Source of the DNA: Bacteroidota bacterium
GTDB taxonomy: Bacteria > Bacteroidota > Bacteroidia > Chitinophagales > Chitinophagaceae
Assembly (NCBI GenBank): GCA_024640255.1
Contig: JAHEFI010000005.1
Span: 1 to 64,000 of the forward strand
DNA: 64,000 nt
Direction of reading: 5' to 3'
Of this stretch, positions 25,740 through 35,427 are shown piece by piece. Each line of letters starts with the position of its first letter. Positions within the stretch are counted from its first letter, which is position 1. The position numbers and the translations under genes were made by a program. The notes below the pieces were generated by a model. The model did no database searches and was not told where the DNA came from. It was given only the letters and a program-made list of their open reading frames with translations.

Positions 25740-26306
25740 ATGAAAATATTAGTTTTTGATAATTATGATTCCTTTACCTACAATTTGGTGCAAATAATTA
25801 AAGAGTTGACAACTGCATCTGTTGAAGTGTATAGAAACGATGAGATTGCATTAGAGAAAGTAAAATCCTATGATAAAATTTTGCTATCTCCTGGCCCGGG
25901 TATCCCATCTGAGTCTGGTTTATTATTACCCTTGATTAAAGAATACGCTGCCACTAAATCTATTTTTGGTGTTTGCTTGGGTCAACAAGCAATTGCAGAA
26001 TCTTTTGGAGGTAGTTTGAGTAATTTAAGTAAGGTATATCATGGTATTGCAACAGATGTTCAATTAACCAATCCATCTACTTTGTTTGAAGGTTTGCCTA
26101 ATACATTTAAAGTGGGTAGATACCATAGCTGGGTAGTGAATGAAGCAGACTTACCAAAAGAGTTGATCATTACTTCAAAAGATGAAGATGGGTATATCAT
26201 GTCCTTAGAGCATAGTAGTTATGATGTAAAAGGGGTACAATATCATCCAGAAAGTGTTTTAACACCAGAAGGAGTGAAAATAATTTCGAATTGGTTGAAA
26301 AATTAA
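25740..26306 (+). CDS. trpG: Anthranilate synthase component II (glutamine amidotransferase)
   Basis: A 188-residue class I glutamine amidotransferase that supplies ammonia to TrpE. It begins MKILVFDNYDSFTYNLVQ, has SPGPGIPSESG (oxyanion region), the nucleophile Cys79 in FGVCLGQQAIAESFGG, and the His-Glu of the triad in YHPESVLTPEG. It is a separate gene, not fused to trpE or trpD. trpD starts 11 nt downstream. Confidence 0.96.
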   Translation: MKILVFDNYDSFTYNLVQIIKELTTASVEVYRNDEIALEKVKSYDKILLSPGPGIPSESGLLLPLIKEYAATKSIFGVCLGQQAIAESFGGSLSNLSKVYHGIATDVQLTNPSTLFEGLPNTFKVGRYHSWVVNEADLPKELIITSKDEDGYIMSLEHSSYDVKGVQYHPESVLTPEGVKIISNWLKN

Positions 26307-26317
26307 TAGGAGAAACA

Positions 26318-27310
26318 ATGAAAAAATTATTACAATATTTATTTGAACACAAGACCCTTAGCAGAGAAGAAGCGAGGGATGTATTGATTCAAATTTCTGA
26401 AGGAAAGTATTCAGAACATGAAGTAACTTCTTTTGTTACGGTGTTCTTAATGCGCAGCATTACTATCCAGGAATTAATGGGCTTTAGAGATGCCTTACTT
26501 TCATTAGCTGTTAAAGTAAATTTAGGGGCTGATGATGCAATTGATATTGTGGGAACTGGAGGTGATGGAAAAGATACTTTCAATATTTCTACTTTAGCTT
26601 GTTTTATTGTAGCGGGTACTGGACAAAAAGTAATTAAGCATGGCAACTATGGCGCTTCCAGTGTGAGTGGAGCTTCTAATGTAATGGAAAAAATGGGCTA
26701 CCAATTTAAAAATGAAGAAGCGGTATTAGCCAATGAGGTAAAAGAAGCGGGCATTTGTTTTTTACATGCACCTTTATTTCACCCGGCATTAAAAGCAGTT
26801 GGACCCATGAGAAGAAATATAGGGGTAAGAACTTTTTTCAATATGCTAGGCCCTATTGTAAATCCTGCACAACCAAAATATCAATTAATTGGGGTGTATA
26901 ATTTAGAGATGGCTAGAATATATAATTATGTATTACAGAGTTTAAACAAAGATTTTACTTTAATACATAGCATGGATGGTTATGATGAAATTTCTTTAAC
27001 TGCAGATACTAAAGTGGTGACCAATAAAGGAGAGTTTATCAAATCGCCGATAGAATTGGCTAATTTAAAAGTAAGTCAGGTCGCTCTTCATGGAGGTGAT
27101 ACAGTGGATGCGGCGGCTGCTATATTTAAAAATATTTTAGAGGGTAAGGGAACAGAAGCGCAGAATGCAGTAGTCTTAGCAAATGCTGCGATGGCATTGA
27201 TGGTAACAGGTAAATATCCTCAATACCAAGATGCATTAGAAGCAGCTAGAAAGAGTTTGCAATCTGGCGCGGCTAAAAATGCTTTAGATACATTAATTCA
27301 ATTACAATGA
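26318..27310 (+). CDS. trpD: Anthranilate phosphoribosyltransferase
   Basis: TrpD joins anthranilate and PRPP. About 330 residues from the ATG at 26318; a TTG at 26291 would overlap trpG and is rejected. Motifs: the PRPP-binding Gly-rich loop DIVGTGGDGKDTFNIST, KHGNYGASSVSGASNVME, and RRNIGVRTFFNMLGPIVNPAQP. Its stop overlaps the trpC start (ATGA), indicating coupled translation. Confidence 0.96.
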   Translation: MKKLLQYLFEHKTLSREEARDVLIQISEGKYSEHEVTSFVTVFLMRSITIQELMGFRDALLSLAVKVNLGADDAIDIVGTGGDGKDTFNISTLACFIVAGTGQKVIKHGNYGASSVSGASNVMEKMGYQFKNEEAVLANEVKEAGICFLHAPLFHPALKAVGPMRRNIGVRTFFNMLGPIVNPAQPKYQLIGVYNLEMARIYNYVLQSLNKDFTLIHSMDGYDEISLTADTKVVTNKGEFIKSPIELANLKVSQVALHGGDTVDAAAAIFKNILEGKGTEAQNAVVLANAAMALMVTGKYPQYQDALEAARKSLQSGAAKNALDTLIQLQ

Positions 27311-28092
27311 GTAACAATATCTTAAATACAATTATTGAACATAAGCTGGTGGAAGTGGCTGCAAGAAAAAAAGAAATGAGCATTGCTGAACTAGAAGCAA
27401 TGCCTTTATTCTCTGCAAAAACAAGTTCTTTGAAAGCTTCTATTCAACAAGTAGGAAAGACAGGTATTATTGCAGAATTCAAAAGACAATCTCCAAGCAA
27501 GGGAATCATTAATGCCATAGCTGGAGTAGAAGAAGTTACTAAAGCATATGAACAATTTGGCGCTTCAGGTATATCGGTATTAACAGATCAAACCTTTTTT
27601 GGTGGAAGTTTAACCGATTTAAGTATTGCAGTTACTAGAACGATACCTGTTTTAAGAAAAGAATTTATAGTAGATGAATTTCAATTAATTGAGGCTAAAG
27701 CTTACGGTGCTTCTGTAATATTATTAATTGCTGCTTGTTTAACGGCAGAGAAAACCATGCAATTGGCTGTAATGGCTAAGTCTTTGGGATTAGAAGTGTT
27801 ATTAGAACTACATGACGCGACAGAATTAGGTCATATTTGTGAGGAGGTAGATTTAGTAGGTATAAATAATCGAAGCTTAAAATCTTTTGAAGTAAATATT
27901 GAACATAGTCTTCAATTAAAAAATCAATTGCCTAAGGATAAATTAAGTATCGCAGAAAGTGGTATTTATGATGTAGAAACTTTTAGGTTATTAAAAAAAG
28001 AAGGTTTTGATGGTTTTTTAATGGGAGAATATTTTATGAAACAAGCCGATCCAGCAGCCGCTTTTGAAGCATTCACTCAATTGATTAAATAA
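27307..28092 (+). CDS. trpC: Indole-3-glycerol phosphate synthase
   Basis: TrpC closes the ring of carboxyphenylamino-deoxyribulose phosphate. The 261-residue TIM barrel shows EFKRQSPSKGII (catalytic Lys), SVLTDQTFFGGS, VLRKEFIVDEFQLIEAKAYGASVILLI, LLELHDATEL and VGINNRSL with AESGI near the end. It is not fused to trpF; that gene follows after 7 nt. Confidence 0.96.
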   Translation: MSNNILNTIIEHKLVEVAARKKEMSIAELEAMPLFSAKTSSLKASIQQVGKTGIIAEFKRQSPSKGIINAIAGVEEVTKAYEQFGASGISVLTDQTFFGGSLTDLSIAVTRTIPVLRKEFIVDEFQLIEAKAYGASVILLIAACLTAEKTMQLAVMAKSLGLEVLLELHDATELGHICEEVDLVGINNRSLKSFEVNIEHSLQLKNQLPKDKLSIAESGIYDVETFRLLKKEGFDGFLMGEYFMKQADPAAAFEAFTQLIK

Positions 28093-28099
28093 TTAACAG

Positions 28100-28726
28100 A
28101 TGAAAGTTAAAGTGTGCGGTATAACTAATGTAGAACAAGCCCAAGCATTGGATGCGATGGGAGTGCACTATATTGGGTTTATTTTTTACCCCTCTTCTAA
28201 GCGTTATGTTTTAAATAAGTTGAGTTTAATAGACCTTCAAAATTTTAAAACTAAGGAAGCGAAAAAAGTGGGTGTATTTGTGAATGAGCCTTTGGATAAT
28301 TTATTGAATATCGTAAAGGAAGCTGGATTAGATATGGTTCAATTACATGGTGATGAGGATTTTGCATATTGTGAGATGGTAAAAAAGCAAGTACCTGTAG
28401 TAAAAGTATTTAGAGTGGGCGCATTAGTTCCTATCATGGATGGATTTGATCAAGTGGCTGATTATTTTTTATTTGATACTGATAGTGCATTATATGGTGG
28501 GACAGGGCAGCATTTTAATTGGGAGATTATCAAAAATCAAATAATGGCTAAACCTTATTTTTTAAGTGGAGGTATTGGTCCCAATGATATAAAAGGTTTG
28601 GAAGTGATGCAAACTACCAAAGCAGGTAAGCAATTATGGGCAGTTGATTTAAATAGTCAATTTGAAACAAGTCCGGGAATAAAAGATTTAGAAAAAATTA
28701 AAACATTTATACATGCAATTATTTGA
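28100..28726 (+). CDS. trpF: Phosphoribosylanthranilate isomerase
   Basis: A 208-residue TIM barrel catalysing the Amadori rearrangement between TrpD and TrpC. It begins [13 protein letters not shown] (catalytic Cys), then [46 protein letters not shown] (catalytic Asp) and [11 protein letters not shown], with [17 protein letters not shown] near the C-terminus. Its last 14 nt overlap trpB. Confidence 0.95.
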   Translation: MKVKVCGITNVEQAQALDAMGVHYIGFIFYPSSKRYVLNKLSLIDLQNFKTKEAKKVGVFVNEPLDNLLNIVKEAGLDMVQLHGDEDFAYCEMVKKQVPVVKVFRVGALVPIMDGFDQVADYFLFDTDSALYGGTGQHFNWEIIKNQIMAKPYFLSGGIGPNDIKGLEVMQTTKAGKQLWAVDLNSQFETSPGIKDLEKIKTFIHAII

Positions 28727-29918
28727 CAAAACAGCTGATTATCAACAACCCAACCTAGAAGGGTATTATGGTGAATTTGGTGGTGCGTACATTCCAGAAA
28801 TGTTGTATGGCAATGTAGAAGAATTGAAAAAGAAATATTTGGAAATTATGAGTGATCCTGATTTTCAAATAGAATTTCATGCCTTATTAAAAGATTATGT
28901 AGGTAGACCCACGCCTTTATTTTATGCAGAAAGATTAAGTAAAGAAATTGGCACAACCGTTTATTTGAAAAGAGAGGATTTGTGTCATACTGGTGCTCAT
29001 AAAATAAATAATACCATAGGTCAAATCTTATTGGCTCAGCGATTGGGCAAGACAAAAATTATTGCAGAAACAGGTGCTGGTCAACATGGGGTAGCAACTG
29101 CAACAGTATGTGCATTAAAAGGTATGGAATGCGTGGTATACATGGGAGAGAAAGATATTGAACGTCAAGCACCCAATGTAGCTAGAATGAAATTATTAGG
29201 TGCTAAAGTGGTGCCAGCAACCAGTGGAAGTAAAACTTTAAAAGATGCTACCAATGAAGCTATTAGAGCTTGGATCAATGAGCCAGATACTACACATTAT
29301 ATTATTGGTAGCGTCGTAGGTCCTCATCCTTATCCAGATATGGTGGCTAAATTCCAAAGTGTTATCAGTGATGAAATTAGAAAACAATTAAAAGAAAAAA
29401 CAGGTTCTGAATTACCTACGCATGTGGTGGCTTGTGTGGGAGGGGGAAGTAATGCTGCGGGGGCTTTTTATCATTTCTTAAATGAACCCACTGTAGATTT
29501 AGTTGCAGTAGAAGCAGCTGGGCATGGTGTTTATTCAGGCATGAGTGCTGCCACTACTCAATTAGGAACCACAGGTATTTTACATGGCAGTAAAAGTATT
29601 TTAATGCAAACCAAGGATGGACAAGTTGTAGAACCTCATAGTATTAGTGCAGGTTTAGATTATCCAGGTATTGGTCCTTTACACGCATACTTATTTAAAA
29701 GCGGAAGAGGTACTTTCACTAGTGCAACAGATGAGGAAGCATTAGAATGGGCTTCTCATTTATCTAAAATAGAAGGAATTATCCCAGCATTAGAGACGGC
29801 GCATGCATTTGCAGTATTACCTAAAATGAATTTTAAACCAACAGATGTAGTAGTGGTTTGTTTGAGTGGAAGAGGCGATAAAGATTTAGCTACTTATATG
29901 TCTAATATTAAAATGTAA
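28713..29918 (+). CDS. trpB: Tryptophan synthase beta chain
   Basis: A PLP enzyme condensing indole with serine. The 401-residue TrpB1-type protein shows [35 protein letters not shown] with PLP-Lys97, [37 protein letters not shown] and the C-terminal LSGRGDKDL. It works in a complex with TrpA, whose gene follows after 9 nt. The start overlaps the end of trpF, suggesting coupled translation. Confidence 0.97.
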   Translation: MQLFDKTADYQQPNLEGYYGEFGGAYIPEMLYGNVEELKKKYLEIMSDPDFQIEFHALLKDYVGRPTPLFYAERLSKEIGTTVYLKREDLCHTGAHKINNTIGQILLAQRLGKTKIIAETGAGQHGVATATVCALKGMECVVYMGEKDIERQAPNVARMKLLGAKVVPATSGSKTLKDATNEAIRAWINEPDTTHYIIGSVVGPHPYPDMVAKFQSVISDEIRKQLKEKTGSELPTHVVACVGGGSNAAGAFYHFLNEPTVDLVAVEAAGHGVYSGMSAATTQLGTTGILHGSKSILMQTKDGQVVEPHSISAGLDYPGIGPLHAYLFKSGRGTFTSATDEEALEWASHLSKIEGIIPALETAHAFAVLPKMNFKPTDVVVVCLSGRGDKDLATYMSNIKM

Positions 29919-29927
29919 ATTATTTAT

Positions 29928-30698
29928 ATGTCAAAATTGTCCAATTTATTTAATCAAAAAACGGAGAAAGTACTTAATGTGTATTGTACAGCTGGATTTC
30001 CTCAGTTGAATAGCACTTTGGAAGTGATGGAGTCTTTACAAGCCAATGGAGCAGATATTATTGAAGTAGGCATGCCATATAGTGATCCTTTAGCGGATGG
30101 TGAAATTATACAATCAAGTAGTTTGGTTGCTTTGGAAAATGGGATGACTATTGAAGTATTGTTTGAACAATTAGCCAATATGAGAAAGTCTATTCATATT
30201 CCCGTAATTCTAATGGGTTATATGAATCCTATTTTACAATATGGTTTTGAGCGTTTTTGTAAAGCTGCAAAAGAAGTTGGTGTGGATGGTTTAATTTTAC
30301 CAGACCTGCCTTTATTTGAATTTGATACCATCTACGGCAATACAATTAATGAAAATAGTTTAGATTTTATCTTCTTGGTGACTCCTGAAACCTCTGAAGA
30401 GCGCTTGAGAAAATTAGATAATTTAAGTACTGGTTTTTTATATGCAGTTAGTTCATCTGCGACAACGGGAAAAGATAAAGATTTTTCTAAAGTAGCATTG
30501 TATTTGAAAAAATTAAAAGGCTTTGGTTTAAAAAATCCGTTCTTGGTAGGTTTTGGTATCAAAGACAAAGAAAGTTTTAATGCAGTGAATGAATATGCTA
30601 ATGGTGCCATTATTGGGTCTGCTTATATTAAAGCATTGTCCTCTGGTAAAGATATTAATGCCATTACCAAAACATTTTTATCCTCTATTTTACAATAA
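29928..30698 (+). CDS. trpA: Tryptophan synthase alpha chain
   Basis: A 256-residue TIM barrel that releases indole from indole-glycerol phosphate. The catalytic Glu lies in IIEVGMPYSDPLADG and the catalytic Asp in GLILPDLPLFEF; VILMGYMNPILQYG and FLVGFGIKDKES are also present. It is the last trp gene; hisH starts just 2 nt later, so histidine genes are read on the same transcript. Confidence 0.95.
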   Translation: MSKLSNLFNQKTEKVLNVYCTAGFPQLNSTLEVMESLQANGADIIEVGMPYSDPLADGEIIQSSSLVALENGMTIEVLFEQLANMRKSIHIPVILMGYMNPILQYGFERFCKAAKEVGVDGLILPDLPLFEFDTIYGNTINENSLDFIFLVTPETSEERLRKLDNLSTGFLYAVSSSATTGKDKDFSKVALYLKKLKGFGLKNPFLVGFGIKDKESFNAVNEYANGAIIGSAYIKALSSGKDINAITKTFLSSILQ

Positions 30699-30700
30699 AC

Positions 30701-31291
30701 ATGGATACAGTTATTATTCAATACAATGCAGGTAATATTCAGTCCGTTTTATATGCACTGGAGAGAATTGGTGTGACTGCCCAAGTGACTGATGATCCTA
30801 AAAAAATTAAGGCCGCAGATAAAGTTATTTTTCCAGGTGTTGGAGAAGCTAGTACTGCTATGCAGTATTTAAAAGAAAGGCAATTAGACCAATTAATTGT
30901 TTCATTAAAGCAGCCTGTATTAGGTATTTGTTTGGGAATGCAATTAATGTGTGCCTATTCAGAAGAAAACAATACCGAATGTTTGGGCATATTCAATGAG
31001 CAGGTGAAACAATTTAAACCAGACAATATTTCTATTAAAGTGCCTCAAATGGGATGGAATACCATTACACATTTACAATCTAATTTGTTTAAAGGATTGG
31101 ATGAAAATAGTTATGCTTATTTTGTACATGGCTACTATGCATCTATAGGGAAGCACACTATTGCCCAAACCAATTATATATTGGATTATAGCTCGGCATT
31201 ACAAAAAGATAATTTTTATGGGGTGCAGTTTCATCCAGAGAAATCTGCTAAAGCTGGGGAACAAATTATACAAAACTTTTTATCTATTTAA
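30701..31291 (+). CDS. hisH: Imidazole glycerol phosphate synthase, glutaminase subunit
   Basis: A 196-residue class I glutaminase that feeds ammonia to HisF. Visible are IQYNAGNIQSVLYALERIG, FPGVGEASTAMQYL, nucleophile Cys77 in LGICLGMQLMC, and the triad residues in FHPEKSAKAGEQIIQNFL. It begins 2 nt after trpA, well outside the hisG-hisB segment; no promoter was seen in that gap. Confidence 0.96.
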   Translation: MDTVIIQYNAGNIQSVLYALERIGVTAQVTDDPKKIKAADKVIFPGVGEASTAMQYLKERQLDQLIVSLKQPVLGICLGMQLMCAYSEENNTECLGIFNEQVKQFKPDNISIKVPQMGWNTITHLQSNLFKGLDENSYAYFVHGYYASIGKHTIAQTNYILDYSSALQKDNFYGVQFHPEKSAKAGEQIIQNFLSI

Positions 31292-31293
31292 CC

Positions 31294-32007
31294 ATGCAGA
31301 TCATACCCGCTATAGATTTAATTGATGGTAAATGTGTAAGATTGACTGAAGGAGATTACGCACAAAAGAAAATATATAATGAAGATCCATTAGAAGTTGC
31401 TAAGGCTTTTGAAGGTATTGGATTAATGCGTTTACATTTAGTGGATTTAGATGGAGCTAAAGCTGGCGAAGTAGTGAATTGGAAAGTCTTGGAGAAAATT
31501 GCGAATCAAACACAATTAAGCATAGATTTTGGAGGGGGAATTAAAAAAGAAACCACTTTAATAACCGTTTTTGATACGGGCGCAAAATATGCAACCATTG
31601 GAAGCTTGGCAGTAAAAAACAGGGTGGTTTTTGAAGAATGGATAGAGCGTTTTGGTGCTAATGCTTTTATGTTGGGAGCAGATGTTTTTGAAGAAAAAAT
31701 TGCTATTGGTGGATGGATTGAAAAAACCAATATTGATGTATATGAATTTATTCAATCCTATATGAATAAAGGGATTGCTCAAATTTTTTGTACCGATATT
31801 CAAAAGGACGGAAAATTAGCTGGTCCGTCAATAGATTTGTATAAAAGAATTATAGAAAAATTCCCATCGCTGCAATTAATAGCAAGTGGGGGTGTGAGTA
31901 ATATAGAAGATTTGCATGCACTTCGAACTATTGGTTGTGCAGGCGCAATAGTAGGAAAAGCTATTTATGAAAACAGAATTACTTTAGAAGAACTCGCAAG
32001 ATTTTAA
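31294..32007 (+). CDS. hisA: ProFAR isomerase
   Basis: The 237-residue phosphoribosylformimino-AICAR-P isomerase, a TIM barrel. It begins [22 protein letters not shown] (catalytic Asp), with [37 protein letters not shown] (catalytic Asp) and [12 protein letters not shown]. Spacing is 2 nt after hisH and 4 nt before hisF. Confidence 0.96.
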   Translation: MQIIPAIDLIDGKCVRLTEGDYAQKKIYNEDPLEVAKAFEGIGLMRLHLVDLDGAKAGEVVNWKVLEKIANQTQLSIDFGGGIKKETTLITVFDTGAKYATIGSLAVKNRVVFEEWIERFGANAFMLGADVFEEKIAIGGWIEKTNIDVYEFIQSYMNKGIAQIFCTDIQKDGKLAGPSIDLYKRIIEKFPSLQLIASGGVSNIEDLHALRTIGCAGAIVGKAIYENRITLEELARF

Positions 32008-32011
32008 TTAT

Positions 32012-32770
32012 ATGTTAACTAAGAGAATTATACCTTGTTTGGATATCAAAGATGGCAGAACCGTAAAAGGTGTCAATTTTGAGCAAATCAGAGATGCTGG
32101 AGACCCAGTAGAACTAGCTGCTTTGTATGCACAGCAAGGAGCAGATGAATTAGTATTCTTAGATATAACAGCCACTGTGGAAAGAAGAAAAACATTGAGT
32201 GAATTAGTGAATAAGGTTGCTCATAAAATTAATATTCCCTTCACAGTAGGTGGAGGCATCAAAACGGAAGAAGATGTTTCTATTCTTTTGCAAAATGGTG
32301 CTGATAAAATTTCCATCAATACGTCAGCTTTTAATAATCCATCCATTATTAAAAGCTTTGCGAAAAATTTTGGAAGTCAATGTGTGGTATTGGCTATTGA
32401 TGCAAAATGTGAAGCAAATGGAAACTGGTATGTGTATTTAAATGGAGGCAGGGTTAAAACAGATAAATTAGTAGAAGACTGGGCAAAGGAAGCAGTGGAC
32501 TTAGGTGCTGGAGAAATTTTATTAACTAGTATGAATCATGATGGTACTAAACAAGGGTTTGCTTTAGATATCACTGCTAAACTATCTGAAACTTTGCCTG
32601 TGCCTATCATTGCTTCTGGTGGCGGGGGTAATGAACAACATTTTTTGGATGTCTTCACCAAGGGCAAGGCTGATGCTGCATTAGCCGCTAGCATTTTTCA
32701 TTATAAGGAAATTGCTATCCCAGATTTAAAAAGCTATTTACACCATCATCAGATTCCTGTTAGATTTTAA
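32012..32770 (+). CDS. hisF: Imidazole glycerol phosphate synthase, cyclase subunit
   Basis: A 252-residue TIM barrel that makes imidazole glycerol phosphate and AICAR together with HisH. It shows [23 protein letters not shown] (catalytic Asp11), [55 protein letters not shown] (second catalytic Asp), and [17 protein letters not shown]. Confidence 0.97.
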   Translation: MLTKRIIPCLDIKDGRTVKGVNFEQIRDAGDPVELAALYAQQGADELVFLDITATVERRKTLSELVNKVAHKINIPFTVGGGIKTEEDVSILLQNGADKISINTSAFNNPSIIKSFAKNFGSQCVVLAIDAKCEANGNWYVYLNGGRVKTDKLVEDWAKEAVDLGAGEILLTSMNHDGTKQGFALDITAKLSETLPVPIIASGGGGNEQHFLDVFTKGKADAALAASIFHYKEIAIPDLKSYLHHHQIPVRF

Positions 32771-32790
32771 ATAATTTAAATAAATAAAAG

Positions 32791-33393
32791 ATGAATATCA
32801 ATTTTTCAAAATACGCGGACGGTTTAGTACCGGCCATTGTTCAAGATCAACAAACTGGAAAGGTTTTGATGTTGGGCTTTATGAATCAGGAAGCAGTTGA
32901 TGCAACTATGTCACAACAAAAAGTAACTTTCTTTAGTCGCACTAAAAATAGATTATGGACAAAGGGAGAGGAAAGTGGACATTTTTTAAACCTTGTCAAT
33001 ATGCAATTAGATTGTGATCAAGATACTTTATTGATACAAGCTAATCCAAATGGGCCGGTATGTCATACTGGTACTGATACTTGTTGGGGTGAAGAGAATA
33101 AAAAATCTTCTGTAGATTTCTTACAAGAATTAGAAACAGTAATCGCCAATAGAAAAAATGCGGCGCCTGAAAGTTCTTATGTTGCCTCTTTATTTCAAAA
33201 AGGCATTAATAAGATAGCTCAGAAAGTAGGAGAAGAAGCGGTGGAGACTGTTATTGAAGCTAAAGATCAAAATGATGAGCTATTTATTGGAGAAGCTGCT
33301 GATTTATTATTTCACTACTTAATCTTATTACAAGCTAAAGGGTTTACTTTAACCGATATAACCAAAGAATTGCAGAAAAGGCATAAAGCATAA
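32791..33393 (+). CDS. hisIE: Bifunctional phosphoribosyl-AMP cyclohydrolase / phosphoribosyl-ATP pyrophosphatase
   Basis: A 200-residue HisI-HisE fusion. The N-terminal cyclohydrolase domain has FFSRTKNRLWTKGEESGHF, the metal-binding DCDQDTLL and VCHTGTDTCW with conserved cysteines. The C-terminal pyrophosphatase domain (about 108-200) has KIAQKVGEEAVETVIEAK and GEAADLLFHYLILL. This completes the his set: every enzyme of the pathway is encoded between 18052 and 33393. It is the last clear biosynthetic gene of the unit. Confidence 0.96.
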   Translation: MNINFSKYADGLVPAIVQDQQTGKVLMLGFMNQEAVDATMSQQKVTFFSRTKNRLWTKGEESGHFLNLVNMQLDCDQDTLLIQANPNGPVCHTGTDTCWGEENKKSSVDFLQELETVIANRKNAAPESSYVASLFQKGINKIAQKVGEEAVETVIEAKDQNDELFIGEAADLLFHYLILLQAKGFTLTDITKELQKRHKA

Positions 33394-33398
33394 ATGCT

Positions 33399-33406
33399 TA
33401 TATTTG
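33399..33406 (+). promoter_or_regulatory. Possible -7 box (TATATTTG) for the TlpA-like gene
   Basis: TATATTTG matches TAnnTTTG, 19 nt before the ATG at 33426. The nearest upstream TTG is 26 nt away, longer than the usual spacer, so the promoter is doubtful. Confidence 0.35.
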
Positions 33407-33425
33407 ACTATTCAATAAAAACACA

Positions 33426-34505
33426 ATGAAAAAAATTCTATTAGGTTTCTTAGCCATTGCAAGTTTTCAAACCATAATGGCACAAGGTTTACATATTACA
33501 GCCGCTCTTAAAAATGTACCAGACAATACTACTGCAAGTTTAATTGATGGTATGGCCAATAAGGTGGTGGATTCTGCTAAAGTGGTTGGAGGTGCTTTTC
33601 AATTAAAAGCAACAGTTGCTTCTCCAGGAATATTTGTGGTTTCTTTTGCCGGTATGCAAGCGCAAATTCCCATGTTTGTTGGCAATGATCAATTGAGTAT
33701 TTCAGGAGATTTAAAAGATGCTAAAAATATGATCTATCAAGGTTCTGTTACACAGGATTTATATTTACAATACATGAAAGTATTAACTCCTCAAATTGAA
33801 GGTTTATTTGGGGCTAAAAATGCAGGTGCTACTGCAACAGGTGCATCAAAAGATTCTGCATTAAAACAAGTTAGTATTAGAGAAAGAGGTATTGCTAATT
33901 CTTTAACTGAATTAATTAAAACTAATAATCAATCTCCAGTATCTACATTATTCTTATTACAGGTAACTAATTTTGTTCCTTCTGTAAAAGAAAATTTAAG
34001 TAGCTACTATGATTTATTAAGTGGTGCTGCTAAAACGGGTCCTTTTGCTGACTATATTTCTAAAACAATTGCTACCGCTGGTGTGGGCAATATGGGTACA
34101 GTACTTCCAGAATTCAAACAAAATGATGTGAATGGAAAGTCTGTGAGCTTATCTTCTTTTAGAGGAAAATATGTATTAGTAGATTTCTGGGCTAGCTGGT
34201 GTGGACCATGTAGAGCAGAAAATCCGAATGTAGTGAAGACTTACAATGCTTTCAAAAACAAAAACTTTACAGTATTGGGTGTTTCATTAGATCAAGATAA
34301 AGCAAGATGGTTAGAAGCTATTAAGAAAGATGGTTTAACCTGGACACATGTAAGTGATTTAAAATATTGGAACAATGCTGTTGCTGTTCAGTTTGGTATT
34401 CAAAGTATTCCTGCGAATTTCTTATTGGATCCTAATGGGGTTGTGATTGGGAAAGATTTAAGAGGAGAAGATTTAAATAGAATCTTATCTGAAAAAATTA
34501 AATAA
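33426..34505 (+). CDS. Periplasmic TlpA/ResA-like thioredoxin-fold protein with N-terminal DUF4369-type domain
   Basis: A 359-residue exported protein (signal peptide to about residue 19). Residues about 21-110 resemble the beta-rich DUF4369 domain. A helical middle part follows. The C-terminal thioredoxin fold (about 224-359) has the active site FWASWCGPCRAENP (Cys259, Cys262) and a cis-Pro region GIQSIPANFLLD. Such proteins act as thiol reductants in cytochrome c maturation or envelope redox control in Bacteroidota. It is 32 nt after hisIE, so it may be the last gene of the trp/his unit or have its own promoter. Confidence 0.88.
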   Translation: MKKILLGFLAIASFQTIMAQGLHITAALKNVPDNTTASLIDGMANKVVDSAKVVGGAFQLKATVASPGIFVVSFAGMQAQIPMFVGNDQLSISGDLKDAKNMIYQGSVTQDLYLQYMKVLTPQIEGLFGAKNAGATATGASKDSALKQVSIRERGIANSLTELIKTNNQSPVSTLFLLQVTNFVPSVKENLSSYYDLLSGAAKTGPFADYISKTIATAGVGNMGTVLPEFKQNDVNGKSVSLSSFRGKYVLVDFWASWCGPCRAENPNVVKTYNAFKNKNFTVLGVSLDQDKARWLEAIKKDGLTWTHVSDLKYWNNAVAVQFGIQSIPANFLLDPNGVVIGKDLRGEDLNRILSEKIK

Positions 34506-34522
34506 CCATAATGGATATAAGT

Positions 34523-34553
34523 AAAAAAGCCCTGATTATTTCAGGGCTTTTTT
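34523..34553. terminator. Bidirectional terminator overlapping the ArsC-like gene end
   Basis: A 13-bp perfect stem (AAAAAAGCCCTGA / TCAGGGCTTTTTT) with loop TTATT. It has an A run on one side and a T run on the other, so it can end transcripts from both directions. The stop codon of the minus-strand gene lies in the loop. Confidence 0.88.
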
Positions 34554-34886
34554 GTATTCAGCTTCATCGAAGCCGAGTGCAAGTATTTTTCCATCTTCTT
34601 CAATTAAAGGCCTTTTAATAATAGAGGTCTTTTCCATCATTAATGCTATTGCGGCTTTTTGAGTGGTGATGCTTTCTTGTATTTCTTTGGGTAATTGTCT
34701 CCAAGTAGCCCCTTTTTTATTGATTAAAGTTTCCCAACCCACCTGTTTACTCCAGTTGGTTAATTGACTCGCACTTATTCCTTTCTTTTTATAATCATGA
34801 AAATCAACAGCTACTTTATTAGCCTTTAACCAATCCAAAGCTTTTTTAACGGTATTGCAATTAGGGATAGCGTAAACTGTTTTCAT
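34536..34886 (-). CDS. ArsC/Spx-family protein (YffB-like)
   Basis: A 116-residue thioredoxin-fold protein of the arsenate reductase (glutaredoxin-like) family. It begins KTVYAIPNCNTVKKALDWL with one N-terminal Cys10 (Cys-x-x-Val rather than Cys-x-x-Cys) and has the family segment LINKKGATWRQL and a C-terminal RPLIEEDGKILALGFDE. This matches the YffB/Spx-like branch, whose in vivo role is unsettled; a glutathione- or thiol-linked reductase is possible. It is last in the Fe-S operon, 4 nt after the preceding gene. Confidence 0.88.
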   Translation of the reverse strand: MKTVYAIPNCNTVKKALDWLKANKVAVDFHDYKKKGISASQLTNWSKQVGWETLINKKGATWRQLPKEIQESITTQKAAIALMMEKTSIIKRPLIEEDGKILALGFDEAEYKKALK

Positions 34887-34890
34887 AGAA

Positions 34891-35394
34891 CTATTTTAAA
34901 TATTTTCTTCCTAACCAACTGTCTTTAATGGGTTGCATCCAATTGGCTTCCATATCAGCTTTATTATTCACCAAATTATTAAAATATAATGTAGTAGGAG
35001 ATAGCATGCCGTTTTCTAAAGCATATCCAACCTGTGCTAAAGGAATAGTTTGAACCTTGTCTTTTACCCAAAAAGCTAGTAACTCTCTATTAAACATTTG
35101 TACCCCAGTCATTTTCTCAATTTCCTTGATTACTCTAACTGAACTATCTGTGCTACATCCGCTAACAGTAGTAACAGCTTCATCTGCCATCATTACAATA
35201 AACTGACCGTATAGTGCAGTAGCAAAGCCTTTCACATCTGTGCCATGGCTTTTCCAATTGTCTACAAAAGCTTCCAATACGGGTTCTATTGCAAAAAGCT
35301 CTCCCATGGTAAAAGTTCTGTTAGATTGATACACCCATAATTTAGATTGAGGGTGAAAGTCTTCGGGCAATATGGTTGTAAGATCAACAATCAT
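34891..35394 (-). CDS. Conserved Bacteroidota protein, often labelled 'ABC transporter ATPase'
   Basis: A 167-residue cytoplasmic protein with the recognisable family pattern WVYQSNRTFTMGE, VDNWKSHG, and the central ADEAVTTVSGCSTDSSVRVIKEIE, followed by LYFNNLVNNKADMEANW. Databases commonly call this family ABC transporter ATPase, but no Walker A, Walker B or ABC signature motif is visible here, so that name is not supported. The Ser-Gly-Cys-Ser-x-Asp motif could be an active-site or binding loop. It lies in the Fe-S operon between the CCG-domain protein and the ArsC-like gene. Confidence 0.75.
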   Translation of the reverse strand: MIVDLTTILPEDFHPQSKLWVYQSNRTFTMGELFAIEPVLEAFVDNWKSHGTDVKGFATALYGQFIVMMADEAVTTVSGCSTDSSVRVIKEIEKMTGVQMFNRELLAFWVKDKVQTIPLAQVGYALENGMLSPTTLYFNNLVNNKADMEANWMQPIKDSWLGRKYLK

Positions 35395-35427
35395 TTTCTT
35401 AAATTAAAGTCTGCCATTTTTAATTGC

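Noticed and set aside
18052..33393. Many small frames on both strands within the his/trp genes
   Set aside because: They are antisense or shifted shadows of clearly recognised biosynthetic genes, without start signals or family motifs.
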